This document shows positions 34,430-42,777 of a DNA stretch of 64,000 bases, one piece after another. Both the position numbers and the translations under genes were made by a program. Source of the stretch: Algisphaera agarilytica (GTDB lineage Bacteria > Planctomycetota > Phycisphaerae > Phycisphaerales > Phycisphaeraceae); the NCBI RefSeq assembly GCF_014207595.1, contig NZ_JACHGY010000001.1, forward strand, positions 1-64,000, written 5' to 3'. Position 1 is the first letter of the stretch, and the number at the start of each line of letters is the position of its first letter. A model generated the notes under the pieces. That model saw only the letters and a list, made by a program, of their open reading frames with translations, did not search any database and was not told the origin of the DNA.

Positions 34430-36913
34430 ATGCCTACAACCGAAATGCTCATCAACTACGTCCCCGGCGAGGAGTGTCGCATCGCCATCGTCGAGGACGG
34501 CAAGCTCGAGGAGTTCTACCAGGAACGCGCCTCGACCGAGTCCCACGTCAGCAACATCTACAAGGGCCGGGTTACCAACGTTGAACCCGCCATCCAGGCC
34601 GCGTTTGTCGACTTCGGCCTCGAGCGCAACGGCTTCCTGCACATCTCCGACCTGCACCCGAAATACTTCCCCGGCAAAGACCGCGAAGAGTTCGAGAAGG
34701 TCGGCCACAAGACCGCCCGCCACGAACGCCCGCCCATCCAGAAGTGCCTCAAGCGCGGCCAGGAAGTCCTGGTCCAGGTCCTCAAAGAAGGCATCGGCAC
34801 CAAAGGCCCCACCCTCACCAGCTACCTCTCCATCCCCGGACGCTTCCTGGTGATGATGCCCGACATGCAGCGTCTGGGCGTCTCCCGCAAAGTCGACGAC
34901 GACGACGCCCGCAAGGAGATGCGCGACATCCTCAAAACGCTGAACCCGCCCAAGGAGTTCGGCTTCATCGTCCGCACCGCCGGCATCGGCCAGACCAAGA
35001 CCGACCTCAAGCGCGACCTGTCGTACCTCCAGCGTCTGTGGAAGAACATCGAACGAAAGCGCAAGCAGCGCGGCAAGTACGGCGAACTCTACGCCGAGTC
35101 GGACCTGGTCATCCGCACCATCCGCGACGTGTTCAGCAGCGACATCGACCGCATCGTCTGCGACGACCTCACCGCCGCCCGCCGGGCGCGGGACTTCCTG
35201 GCCGTGGCCAACCCGCGGACCAAGTCCAAGGTGGTGCACTACGACGACCCCGTGCCGTTGTTCCACCGCATGGGCATCGAGGAACAGCTCGACAACATGA
35301 ACTCACGCGAGGTGCCGCTGCCCTCGGGTGGTGCGCTGGTCATCGACCCGACCGAAGCTTTGGTCGCCATCGACGTGAACTCGGGCAAGTCCCGCGCGGC
35401 GAAAGATGCCGAGACCAACGCCTACAAGACCAACCTCGAAGCGGTCGACGAGATCGCCCGGCAACTCCGCCTGCGCGACCTCGGCGGGCTGGTGGTGCTC
35501 GACCTGATCGATATGCGGCCGATGAAAAACCGCAAGGCCGTCGAGTCGCGGTTCCGCAACAACCTCAAGAAAGACCGGGCCCGCACCCGCATCGGGCCGA
35601 TCTCGCAGTTCGGCCTGCTGGAGATGACCCGCCAACGCATGCGGCCGTCGCTGGTAAAGTCGATCTACCAGGAGTGCAGCCATTGCAACGCCCGTGGCTA
35701 CAGCATGAGCCCCGAATCGGTCATCCTCAGCGTGATGCGCCGCCTGGCCCTGGTCATGCACCGCGATGATGTGGCCAGCATCGAGCTGACGATCAGCCCG
35801 GACGTGGCCTTCCACATCCTCAACCGCAAACGCGGCGAGCTCGTCCAGCTCGAAGCAAAGTACGGCAAGACCGTGATGGTCCGCGTCGGCGGCAACACCG
35901 TGGACTTCGTCAAGATCACGGCGATGAACGAAAAAGGCGTCGTGCTCCCCACCGACCCCGAAACCTACAAGCAGCGGCTCAAGCCGACCACCGACACCAG
36001 CTTCCGCGAACTCGCCGAGGCCGAAGTGGTGGAGCTCGAAGAGTTCGAGGAACTTGAGGAAGAATCGGCAGAAGAATCCAACGCCGAGTCTGGCAAAGCT
36101 TCGACCGAGACCGAATCGGATGCCGCCGAGGAAGACGGCGAAAAGAAATCCTCCGGCAAGTCGTCCCGCCGGCGCCGCCGCGGCCGCAAGAAGAAATCAG
36201 AGCAAGCCGAGGAATCTACAGAGTCCGAAGCCCAGGCCGATACCCCAGTCGAAGCCGAGGCCGACGATTCAGCCGGTGAAGCGGGTGACGATTCGGATGG
36301 CGAAACCACCGAGAAGCCCAAGCGCCGACGCCGTCGTCGCCGCGGAGGCCGGGGACGGAACAAGAATAAGGACGCACAACCTTCCGCTGAAGACGACGCG
36401 CCGACGGAAGATGAAGCCGCCGAAACCTCAGAATCCGAGGCCGTAGCCGACGAGGCGGAACAGGCCAGCGAGTCCCAAGACGCCGAAGGTTCCGAAGAAG
36501 AAGCCGCGCCCAAGAAACGGCGTCGGCGTCGCTCGCGGGGCAAGAAAAAATCCGCTTCGACGGACGCCCAAGCCAATGAAGGCGACGAGGCGACTTCGGA
36601 CGAAGACCAGCCCGACCCTCCGCAGCCGGACACCAATGAAAACGCTTCGGAAATCATGGTCGACGGCGAGCCCACCAAGAAAAAACGCAGCCGTCGAACC
36701 CGAAGCAAGAAATCCAGCAAGGCGAAAGAACCCGCGCTGCCCCTGGATGAATTCGGCGACGTCAACGGCAACGTGAAGGTCGCCGAGGATGGCAAGCCCG
36801 TCGCAGCCGCCTCCGAAGGCAACGCCAAGTCCAAGGGTTCGATGAAGTCCACCAAGAAGAAAAAACCCCTCAAGCCCGGCCGGGGTTACGCCAACCGTAT
36901 CGTCAGCGGATAA
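34430..36913 (+). CDS. rne: Ribonuclease E/G family endoribonuclease with long charged tail
   Basis: An 827-residue endoribonuclease for rRNA maturation and mRNA decay. Residues about 35-130 contain an S1 RNA-binding domain; the DNase-I-like core has the catalytic Asp pair D315 (VAIDVNSGK) and D358 (VVLDLIDM), and the zinc-link cysteines C416 and C419 (CSHC). From about residue 530 to the end lies a low-complexity tail of acidic runs alternating with Arg/Lys blocks (RRRRRGRKKK, RRRRRRGGRG), likely disordered and binding RNA or partner proteins, as in RNase E. The catalytic half is complete. ATG 34445 is an alternative start. Confidence 0.92.
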   Translation: MPTTEMLINYVPGEECRIAIVEDGKLEEFYQERASTESHVSNIYKGRVTNVEPAIQAAFVDFGLERNGFLHISDLHPKYFPGKDREEFEKVGHKTARHERPPIQKCLKRGQEVLVQVLKEGIGTKGPTLTSYLSIPGRFLVMMPDMQRLGVSRKVDDDDARKEMRDILKTLNPPKEFGFIVRTAGIGQTKTDLKRDLSYLQRLWKNIERKRKQRGKYGELYAESDLVIRTIRDVFSSDIDRIVCDDLTAARRARDFLAVANPRTKSKVVHYDDPVPLFHRMGIEEQLDNMNSREVPLPSGGALVIDPTEALVAIDVNSGKSRAAKDAETNAYKTNLEAVDEIARQLRLRDLGGLVVLDLIDMRPMKNRKAVESRFRNNLKKDRARTRIGPISQFGLLEMTRQRMRPSLVKSIYQECSHCNARGYSMSPESVILSVMRRLALVMHRDDVASIELTISPDVAFHILNRKRGELVQLEAKYGKTVMVRVGGNTVDFVKITAMNEKGVVLPTDPETYKQRLKPTTDTSFRELAEAEVVELEEFEELEEESAEESNAESGKASTETESDAAEEDGEKKSSGKSSRRRRRGRKKKSEQAEESTESEAQADTPVEAEADDSAGEAGDDSDGETTEKPKRRRRRRRGGRGRNKNKDAQPSAEDDAPTEDEAAETSESEAVADEAEQASESQDAEGSEEEAAPKKRRRRRSRGKKKSASTDAQANEGDEATSDEDQPDPPQPDTNENASEIMVDGEPTKKKRSRRTRSKKSSKAKEPALPLDEFGDVNGNVKVAEDGKPVAAASEGNAKSKGSMKSTKKKKPLKPGRGYANRIVSG

Positions 36914-36985
36914 CTCCGCGTCCACGGTTGATCAACCGACAGCCCGTCGAAATCCAACACCCCTGATCCGTCAGCCCGGACCCGT

Positions 36986-38209
36986 ATGGCCCAACCCCAC
37001 CCGCCGACTTCTGCTCAGGACCCCCGCCCCGCCGACGCGTCCCCGCGTCGCGTGGTTGTGTTGGGCTCCACCGGCTCAATCGGCGTGAACACCCTGGCGG
37101 TCATCGAACACCTCACCCGCACCGGGCGGTGCCCGTTCGAAGTCGTCGGCCTCGCGGCGTCCCGCAACGCCAAGCAACTGGCCGAGCAGGCCCAGCAGTT
37201 CGGCTGCCCCGCGGTGGCCATCGCCGACCCGCTCAAAGCCTCGGCACTCTCCGCCGATCACGTCTTCGCCGGCGCCGACGCCGCTCAGCAACTCGTCGAG
37301 CACGCGAAGCCTGATCTGGTCGTCTCGGCGATCGTTGGGGCCGCAGGCCTGCCCGCAACCGTGGCCGCCATCAAGCAGGGCTGCACCGTCGCGCTGGCCA
37401 ACAAGGAAACGCTGGTGGCCGCGGGTGACTGGGTGATGCCATTGGCCCGGGAGCACGACGCCGCCCTGCTGCCCATCGATTCCGAGCACTCGGCCATCTT
37501 CCAGGCCCTTGGTCAAACCACCGACACCACCGGCGTCCGCCGTGTGGTCCTCACCGCCTCGGGCGGCCCCTTCCGGGATTGGCCGGCCGAGAAGATGCGC
37601 GACGCTACACCCGAGCAGGCCCTGAACCACCCCACCTGGGACATGGGGCCGAAGATCACCATCGACTCGGCGACGATGATGAACAAGGCCCTGGAGATCA
37701 TCGAGGCCCACCACCTCTTCGACCTGCCCCCGGAAAAAATCGAGGCGGTGATCCACCCCCAATCGGTCGTGCACAGCTTCGTCGAGTTTGCCGACCACAG
37801 CGTGCTGGCCCAGCTCGGCCCGCCGGATATGCGGACACCGATCCAGGTCGCCCTGACACACCCCGAACGTCTGGCCGGATGCTCGGACCAACTCGACTGG
37901 AACAAGCTCCGCCAACTCGACTTCCATCCCCCCGACGGCGAGCGATTTCCCGCCCTACCATTGGCTTACCAGTGCATCCGTGCAGGCGGTACCGCTGGAG
38001 CGGTGTTGAACGCCGCCAACGAAGTCGCGGTTCAGGCGTTTTTGGAACACCGCATCCGCTTTGGGCGTATCGTAGAGCTGGTTGGGGAAGCGTTAACCGC
38101 GATCCCCGCAGTGCCGATCAAGACCCTGACGGATGTGTTTCAGGCCGACCAGCAGGCCCGTGATTTCGTCTCCGAACAACTCAAGGCCCCCGCCACCTCC
38201 GATTCCTGA
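36986..38209 (+). CDS. dxr: 1-deoxy-D-xylulose 5-phosphate reductoisomerase
   Basis: A 407-residue NADPH-dependent enzyme making 2-C-methyl-D-erythritol 4-phosphate, the committed step of the non-mevalonate isoprenoid pathway. The NADPH loop VVVLGSTGSIGVNTL follows a short Pro-rich N-terminus; ALANKETLVAAG, LLPIDSEHSAIFQ and LTASGGPFRDW are family motifs. Followed 21 bases later by rseP, a pairing seen in many bacteria. Confidence 0.96.
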   Translation: MAQPHPPTSAQDPRPADASPRRVVVLGSTGSIGVNTLAVIEHLTRTGRCPFEVVGLAASRNAKQLAEQAQQFGCPAVAIADPLKASALSADHVFAGADAAQQLVEHAKPDLVVSAIVGAAGLPATVAAIKQGCTVALANKETLVAAGDWVMPLAREHDAALLPIDSEHSAIFQALGQTTDTTGVRRVVLTASGGPFRDWPAEKMRDATPEQALNHPTWDMGPKITIDSATMMNKALEIIEAHHLFDLPPEKIEAVIHPQSVVHSFVEFADHSVLAQLGPPDMRTPIQVALTHPERLAGCSDQLDWNKLRQLDFHPPDGERFPALPLAYQCIRAGGTAGAVLNAANEVAVQAFLEHRIRFGRIVELVGEALTAIPAVPIKTLTDVFQADQQARDFVSEQLKAPATSDS

Positions 38210-38230
38210 TCCCCCACGCGACCCACCTCC

Positions 38231-40360
38231 ATGATGAGCGCCATCTTCAGTAACAACATCACCGCCGTCATCGCCCTGATCCTGGGCTTCGGCTTCCTGA
38301 TCTTCGTCCACGAACTGGGCCACTTCGCCGTCGCCAAGTGGGTCGGCATCCGTGCCACCCAGTTCGCCATCGGCTTCGGCAACGCGATCGTGTCGTACCG
38401 CAAAGGCATCGGCTTCCGTGCCGGCGGCACCGAGAAGGAATACATCGCCCGGGCGCTCGATGCGCTCAAAGAAGAAGGCAAGTCGATCGACGGACTAGAC
38501 GAGCACAAACGCAACCAGATGATCATGGAGAAGGCCGACGAGCTCGGCCTGGGCGAAACCGAATACCGCTGGAACACCCTGCCCCTGGGCGGCTACGTGA
38601 AGATGCTCGGCCAGGAAGACATGGACCCCTCGGCCCAGTCCGACGACCCCCGATCGTTCAACCGCAAATCCATCGGCGCCCGCGCCGCGGTGATTTCCGC
38701 CGGCGTGATCATGAACCTGATCTTCGGGTTGATCTTCTTCATCATCTGCTTCCAGATGGGCGTGAAGTTCCCCGCTGCGGTGGTGGGCGGCGTTGAGATG
38801 GATAAGCCGGCCAACACCACCTATGCCGAGGGGCACGAAGGCGATCCGGCCTACCGTGGACTTGAGCCGGGCGACGTGATCACCCACATCAACGGCAAGC
38901 CGATCACCGACATGGCTGAGGTCCGCATCGCCACGGCCCTGGGCAAGGGCGGTAAGCCCGTCGAGATGACCGTGGACCGCGAGGGCGAAGCCGCACCATT
39001 GACCTTCAACATCACGGCTGTCGCTTCCGAAGCCAACGAAGGCCTGTTGTCGGCTGGAATCGTGCCAGCGGATACGCTCACCGTCGGCGAAAGCCGTGAC
39101 TCAGATCGTGTCGGTGAAGCTGCCGTCACGAAGGGAAGTGTTTTCGATGGCATCGGCATTGAGCCGGGCATGGTCGTTGCATCGATCAACAGCCAACCGG
39201 TAGAAAACTACGGCCAGTTCCACCGGGCATTCCAAGGATTGGAGAGCCCGCAGGTCGAAATAGGCTTCGGGAATTCCGCGGGCAACGCGGTCGTGATGGC
39301 CAATACCTTGGCCCGTCCTTCGTTGGTCCGCACCAAGGTCGGTGAAGATCAGGTACGCAATCTGCTGGGATTGCGCCCCGTCACGAGTATTCCAGGCGTG
39401 TCCGATGACAAGCCCGCAAAGAAGGCCGGGGTTGAACCCGGCGACCAGCTAGCCCAACTCGGCTCACTAAACTGGCCCGCCGTTGAAGACATCGAGGATG
39501 TCGTGAAAGGCGCCAACGGCGAGGCGCTGGATATCGTGGTGCAGCGCGACGGAAAGCTCGTTGACCTCGGTCAGGTACAACCAAGACGCAACCTGATCGG
39601 TGTGAATTTAGCTCCTGCGACCAGCCTCCCGCGGGTTGCTTCGGTGATCCGTGGATCGGTTTTCGATCGTGCCGCAACGGACCGCCCGCTCCCACCCGGC
39701 TCGCGGCTGATCGCTGTGAACGACCGCGAGGTTGCAAACTGGACCGAGTTCCAACACGCCGTATCCGATTCGCTCCGCGCCGAGGGGCAACCGGCCAACA
39801 TCGAACTGACTTTCGCGATCAACCTCGGCGACCAACAGTCGACCGAGACCTACAACCTCGCGCTCACCGAGACAGAACTCGGCACACTCCGTGAGACGCT
39901 CGCCTGGCTGCCCCCGAGCGGGTTCGCCCTCGAGCCGTTGATGACCACCGTCAAGGCAAGCAGCCCTATCGAGGCCACCCAGATCGGCATCGATAAAACC
40001 GGGCAGTTCATCCAGCAGACCTACATCACCCTGCTTCGCCTGATCCAGGGCACCATTGGCGTCAAGAACCTCCGCGGCCCGGTCGGCATCGTCGACGAGG
40101 GCTCCAAAGTCGCCAAGCAGGGCATGGCGTACTACCTGTTCTTCCTCGGGCTGATCAGCGTCAACCTCGCGGTGCTGAACTTCCTGCCGATCCCGATCGT
40201 GGACGGCGGGCTGATGGTGTTCCTGATGATCGAGAAGATCAAGGGGTCGCCGGCGAGCCCGAAGGTGCAGACCGCGGTGGCCCTGGTGGGCCTGGTCGGG
40301 CTGGCGTGCGTGTTTCTCTACGTCACGTTCAACGATATCTCGCGGATCGTGACCGGCTGA
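38231..40360 (+). CDS. rseP: Site-2 intramembrane metalloprotease RseP with several PDZ-like segments
   Basis: A 709-residue inner-membrane zinc protease that cleaves membrane-bound anti-sigma factors and signal-peptide remnants. The zinc site HELGH is at residues 27-31 in the first membrane helix, and the partner motif NFLPIPIVDGG is near the C-terminus. It is much longer than E. coli RseP (about 450). The extra length is a periplasmic region with four PDZ-like segments near residues 206, 310, 395 and 480 (for example GLEPGDVITHINGKPI, AGVEPGDQLAQLGSLNW). Co-directional with dxr upstream and yidC downstream. Confidence 0.92.
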   Translation: MMSAIFSNNITAVIALILGFGFLIFVHELGHFAVAKWVGIRATQFAIGFGNAIVSYRKGIGFRAGGTEKEYIARALDALKEEGKSIDGLDEHKRNQMIMEKADELGLGETEYRWNTLPLGGYVKMLGQEDMDPSAQSDDPRSFNRKSIGARAAVISAGVIMNLIFGLIFFIICFQMGVKFPAAVVGGVEMDKPANTTYAEGHEGDPAYRGLEPGDVITHINGKPITDMAEVRIATALGKGGKPVEMTVDREGEAAPLTFNITAVASEANEGLLSAGIVPADTLTVGESRDSDRVGEAAVTKGSVFDGIGIEPGMVVASINSQPVENYGQFHRAFQGLESPQVEIGFGNSAGNAVVMANTLARPSLVRTKVGEDQVRNLLGLRPVTSIPGVSDDKPAKKAGVEPGDQLAQLGSLNWPAVEDIEDVVKGANGEALDIVVQRDGKLVDLGQVQPRRNLIGVNLAPATSLPRVASVIRGSVFDRAATDRPLPPGSRLIAVNDREVANWTEFQHAVSDSLRAEGQPANIELTFAINLGDQQSTETYNLALTETELGTLRETLAWLPPSGFALEPLMTTVKASSPIEATQIGIDKTGQFIQQTYITLLRLIQGTIGVKNLRGPVGIVDEGSKVAKQGMAYYLFFLGLISVNLAVLNFLPIPIVDGGLMVFLMIEKIKGSPASPKVQTAVALVGLVGLACVFLYVTFNDISRIVTG

Positions 40361-40367
40361 GACGCTC

Positions 40368-40461
40368 ATTTCGGATTTCGGAGTGTGGATTTCCGACTAA
40401 CCCGCCGCTCGTGGCCGGGCGCGGCTGTGAAATTCGCAATCCGAAATCCCAAATCCGAAAT
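40368..40461. repeat. Inverted repeat between rseP and yidC
   Basis: atttcggattt (40368-40378) is the exact complement of aaatccgaaat (40451-40461), and nearby degenerate copies (ggatttccg; aatccgaaatcc) extend the pattern. This looks like an AATCCGA-type dispersed intergenic repeat rather than a terminator, because it lacks a T-run. Confidence 0.6.
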
Positions 40462-40514
40462 CGCTCCTCAGGTATACTGCCCCGCTTCACCAAGCTCCCC
40501 TGAGGTTTTGATTG

Positions 40515-42728
40515 ATGAGACTGCTGGTCCCGATCGTTGCAATCCTGATTGGCCTCGCGTTCGCGTTTGCGATCGCCACCGGCCGCTCGGGCACCGACGC
40601 CCCGCCGATCCCCGCCGACGACGAAACGACCGAGCAGGTCGCGTCCGCCGAGGACGCCCCCGAAGCCGCCGATCAGCCGGAAGCCGACCCCGGCGACCAG
40701 CCGGAGCAGGCCGCGCCCACCGAAGGCGCGACACCCGACCCGGCGGTGGAACTGGCCGGACTCAAGGCCGTGCCGACCGACTCCCCGCAGGCCCCTGCGC
40801 TGGGCGCTACCAGCGACGAGAGCCCGTTCAAGTTCCGCATCGAGTTCACGTCCTACGGCGCGGGCCTCAAGAAGATCACGCTGACCGACTACGACCAATT
40901 CGTCGATCCGCCCAAGGAAGGCGAAGCCAAACCCGCCTACCACCTGATGGACGTCAACCAGGGCGTCGCGGAAGGCGCCGCCCCCGCGTTCTACCCCTAC
41001 GCCGCCCAGGCCGTGACGATCAACGGCCAGAGCGTTCGCCTCGACGGCGTGCAGTGGGCCGCCGACGACGTGGTCCGTGGCGACGCCAGCCACTCGGTGA
41101 CCTACCGCCTGCCCGTCGTGGGCGCCGACGACCAACTCGTCGCCGAGGTCGTCCGCACCTGGACCGCATCGGCCGACAGCTACGACCTGTCGCTCAAGCA
41201 GCAAATCCTTAACCACACCGACGCCCCGCTCGAGGTCAGCTTCCAGCAGTACGCTCAGGGCGATGTCCTGACCGACCTCGGGGCCTACCTAGGCGACCGC
41301 CGGATGTTCATCACCGGGCACTTCCGCGACGAGAAGCCGCCCAAGTTCGGCATCTACGTCGACGACAGCTTCATCCCCCGCAACGACCTGATCAAGCAGA
41401 AGCGCACGCTCTGGCCCAACGAAGACCTGCCGGTCCGCAAGAACCCCCGGCTGGCCTGGCTCGCCGCGGAGAACCGCTACTTCGCGGTGATCACCCACGC
41501 GCCCGTTCCCGAAAGCGCCACCGTCACCGCCGACGTGCCCGAACTCGACGGCACGTTCCCCGCGGTGTCCTACCGCGTGCTCGATCAAGAGATCGACATG
41601 CCCCAGGCCGACAAGCAGCGCATCGCGGTGCAGCTCGGCAGTGCGGCCCACACGGTCGCCCCCGGTTCGTCGCTCGCGCTGGACCTGGCGGTCTACGCCG
41701 GTCCGCGGAAGAAGGCCGTGCTCGACGAGGCGCCCTACAGCCTGATGCACTTCGACAAGCTCATCCGCTACGAGCTGGGCTGCACCTGGTGTACGTTCCA
41801 GTGGCTGGCCAAGGGGCTCTTGGGCTACCTCAAGGGCCTGAACTGGCTGGTCAAAGACTGGGGTATCGCGATCATCATCCTCGTGCTGACCGTGCGTCTG
41901 CTGCTGCACCCGATCACCAAGCGGGCGCAGACGAACATGATGAAGATGAGCAAACAGATGGGCAAGCTCCAGCCGGAGATGGCAACGCTCAAAGAGAAGT
42001 ACAAAGACGACCCCACCGCGCTCAACCGCGAGACCATGAAGCTCTACCGCGAGGCAGGCATCAACCCCGCGAACATGCTCGGCTGCCTGCCGATGCTGCT
42101 CCAGACGCCGATCTGGATCGCGCTCTACGCCATGCTCTACTTCGCCATTGAGCTCCGCCACGAGCCGGCCTTCTACGGCGTCTTCCAGTCGATTTCCGGC
42201 GGTGCTTGGCACTTCCTTGAAGACCTGTCGGTGAGCGACAACTTCATCCGCTTCATCCCCCCCGAACAGCCCGCCTACAAGCTGACTTGGCTGCCCTTTA
42301 TCGAGCCGGAGTTTCGTAGCCTCAACGTCCTGCCGCTGCTTATGGCCGTGGTCTTCTTCTTCCAGATGAAGCTCACCACCCCGCCGCCGCAAACCGATCA
42401 GCAGCGTCAGCAACAGATGATCATGAAGTTCATGCCCTTCATGTTCCCGATCTTCCTCTATTCAGCGCCGGCGGGCCTGACGCTGTACATCTGCTGCTCC
42501 ACCTTTGCGGGCATCGTCGACAGCTACATCGTCCGCAAACACGTCCGCGAGCAGGAAGAGGCCGGCACGCTGTTCGAGAAGAAGCCGGTTAAGCCCGGCG
42601 GCTTCCGCGACCGCATGCAGAAACGCTTCGAGATGGCCGCCCAAATGGCCGCCGAGCGCCAGGCCGAGATCGAGAAGCAGAAGAAAGCCAGCGGCGGCGG
42701 TAACAAGAACTACAAGAAGCGGAAGTAA
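40515..42728 (+). CDS. yidC: Membrane protein insertase YidC
   Basis: A 737-residue inner-membrane insertase. Residues 1-22 form the first membrane segment, then an acidic Pro/Glu-rich linker (about 25-75) not found in E. coli, a periplasmic beta-sandwich domain (about 85-395), and the 60KD/Oxa1 core with segments around 445-475, 535-560 and 600-680. Family motifs include GIAIIILVLTVRLLLHPITK and GCLPMLLQTPIWIALYAMLY. The C-terminus is basic (KKKASGGGNKNYKKRK), as in ribosome-binding YidC proteins. GAGG precedes ATG 40515 by 9 bases. Confidence 0.95.
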   Translation: MRLLVPIVAILIGLAFAFAIATGRSGTDAPPIPADDETTEQVASAEDAPEAADQPEADPGDQPEQAAPTEGATPDPAVELAGLKAVPTDSPQAPALGATSDESPFKFRIEFTSYGAGLKKITLTDYDQFVDPPKEGEAKPAYHLMDVNQGVAEGAAPAFYPYAAQAVTINGQSVRLDGVQWAADDVVRGDASHSVTYRLPVVGADDQLVAEVVRTWTASADSYDLSLKQQILNHTDAPLEVSFQQYAQGDVLTDLGAYLGDRRMFITGHFRDEKPPKFGIYVDDSFIPRNDLIKQKRTLWPNEDLPVRKNPRLAWLAAENRYFAVITHAPVPESATVTADVPELDGTFPAVSYRVLDQEIDMPQADKQRIAVQLGSAAHTVAPGSSLALDLAVYAGPRKKAVLDEAPYSLMHFDKLIRYELGCTWCTFQWLAKGLLGYLKGLNWLVKDWGIAIIILVLTVRLLLHPITKRAQTNMMKMSKQMGKLQPEMATLKEKYKDDPTALNRETMKLYREAGINPANMLGCLPMLLQTPIWIALYAMLYFAIELRHEPAFYGVFQSISGGAWHFLEDLSVSDNFIRFIPPEQPAYKLTWLPFIEPEFRSLNVLPLLMAVVFFFQMKLTTPPPQTDQQRQQQMIMKFMPFMFPIFLYSAPAGLTLYICCSTFAGIVDSYIVRKHVREQEEAGTLFEKKPVKPGGFRDRMQKRFEMAAQMAAERQAEIEKQKKASGGGNKNYKKRK

Positions 42729-42745
42729 CGGCGGCCTTTGGCCTT

Positions 42746-42777
42746 CAGTGATGAGTGAATAGTAAACAGTGATGAGT
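42746..42777. repeat. Tandem CAGTGATGAGT-type repeats at the mnmE start
   Basis: Two copies of CAGTGATGAGT (42746-42756 and 42767-42777) lie in the yidC-mnmE gap. The ATG at 42772 used by mnmE is inside the second copy. The same word family appears at 34299-34410 upstream of the RNase E/G gene. Confidence 0.65.
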
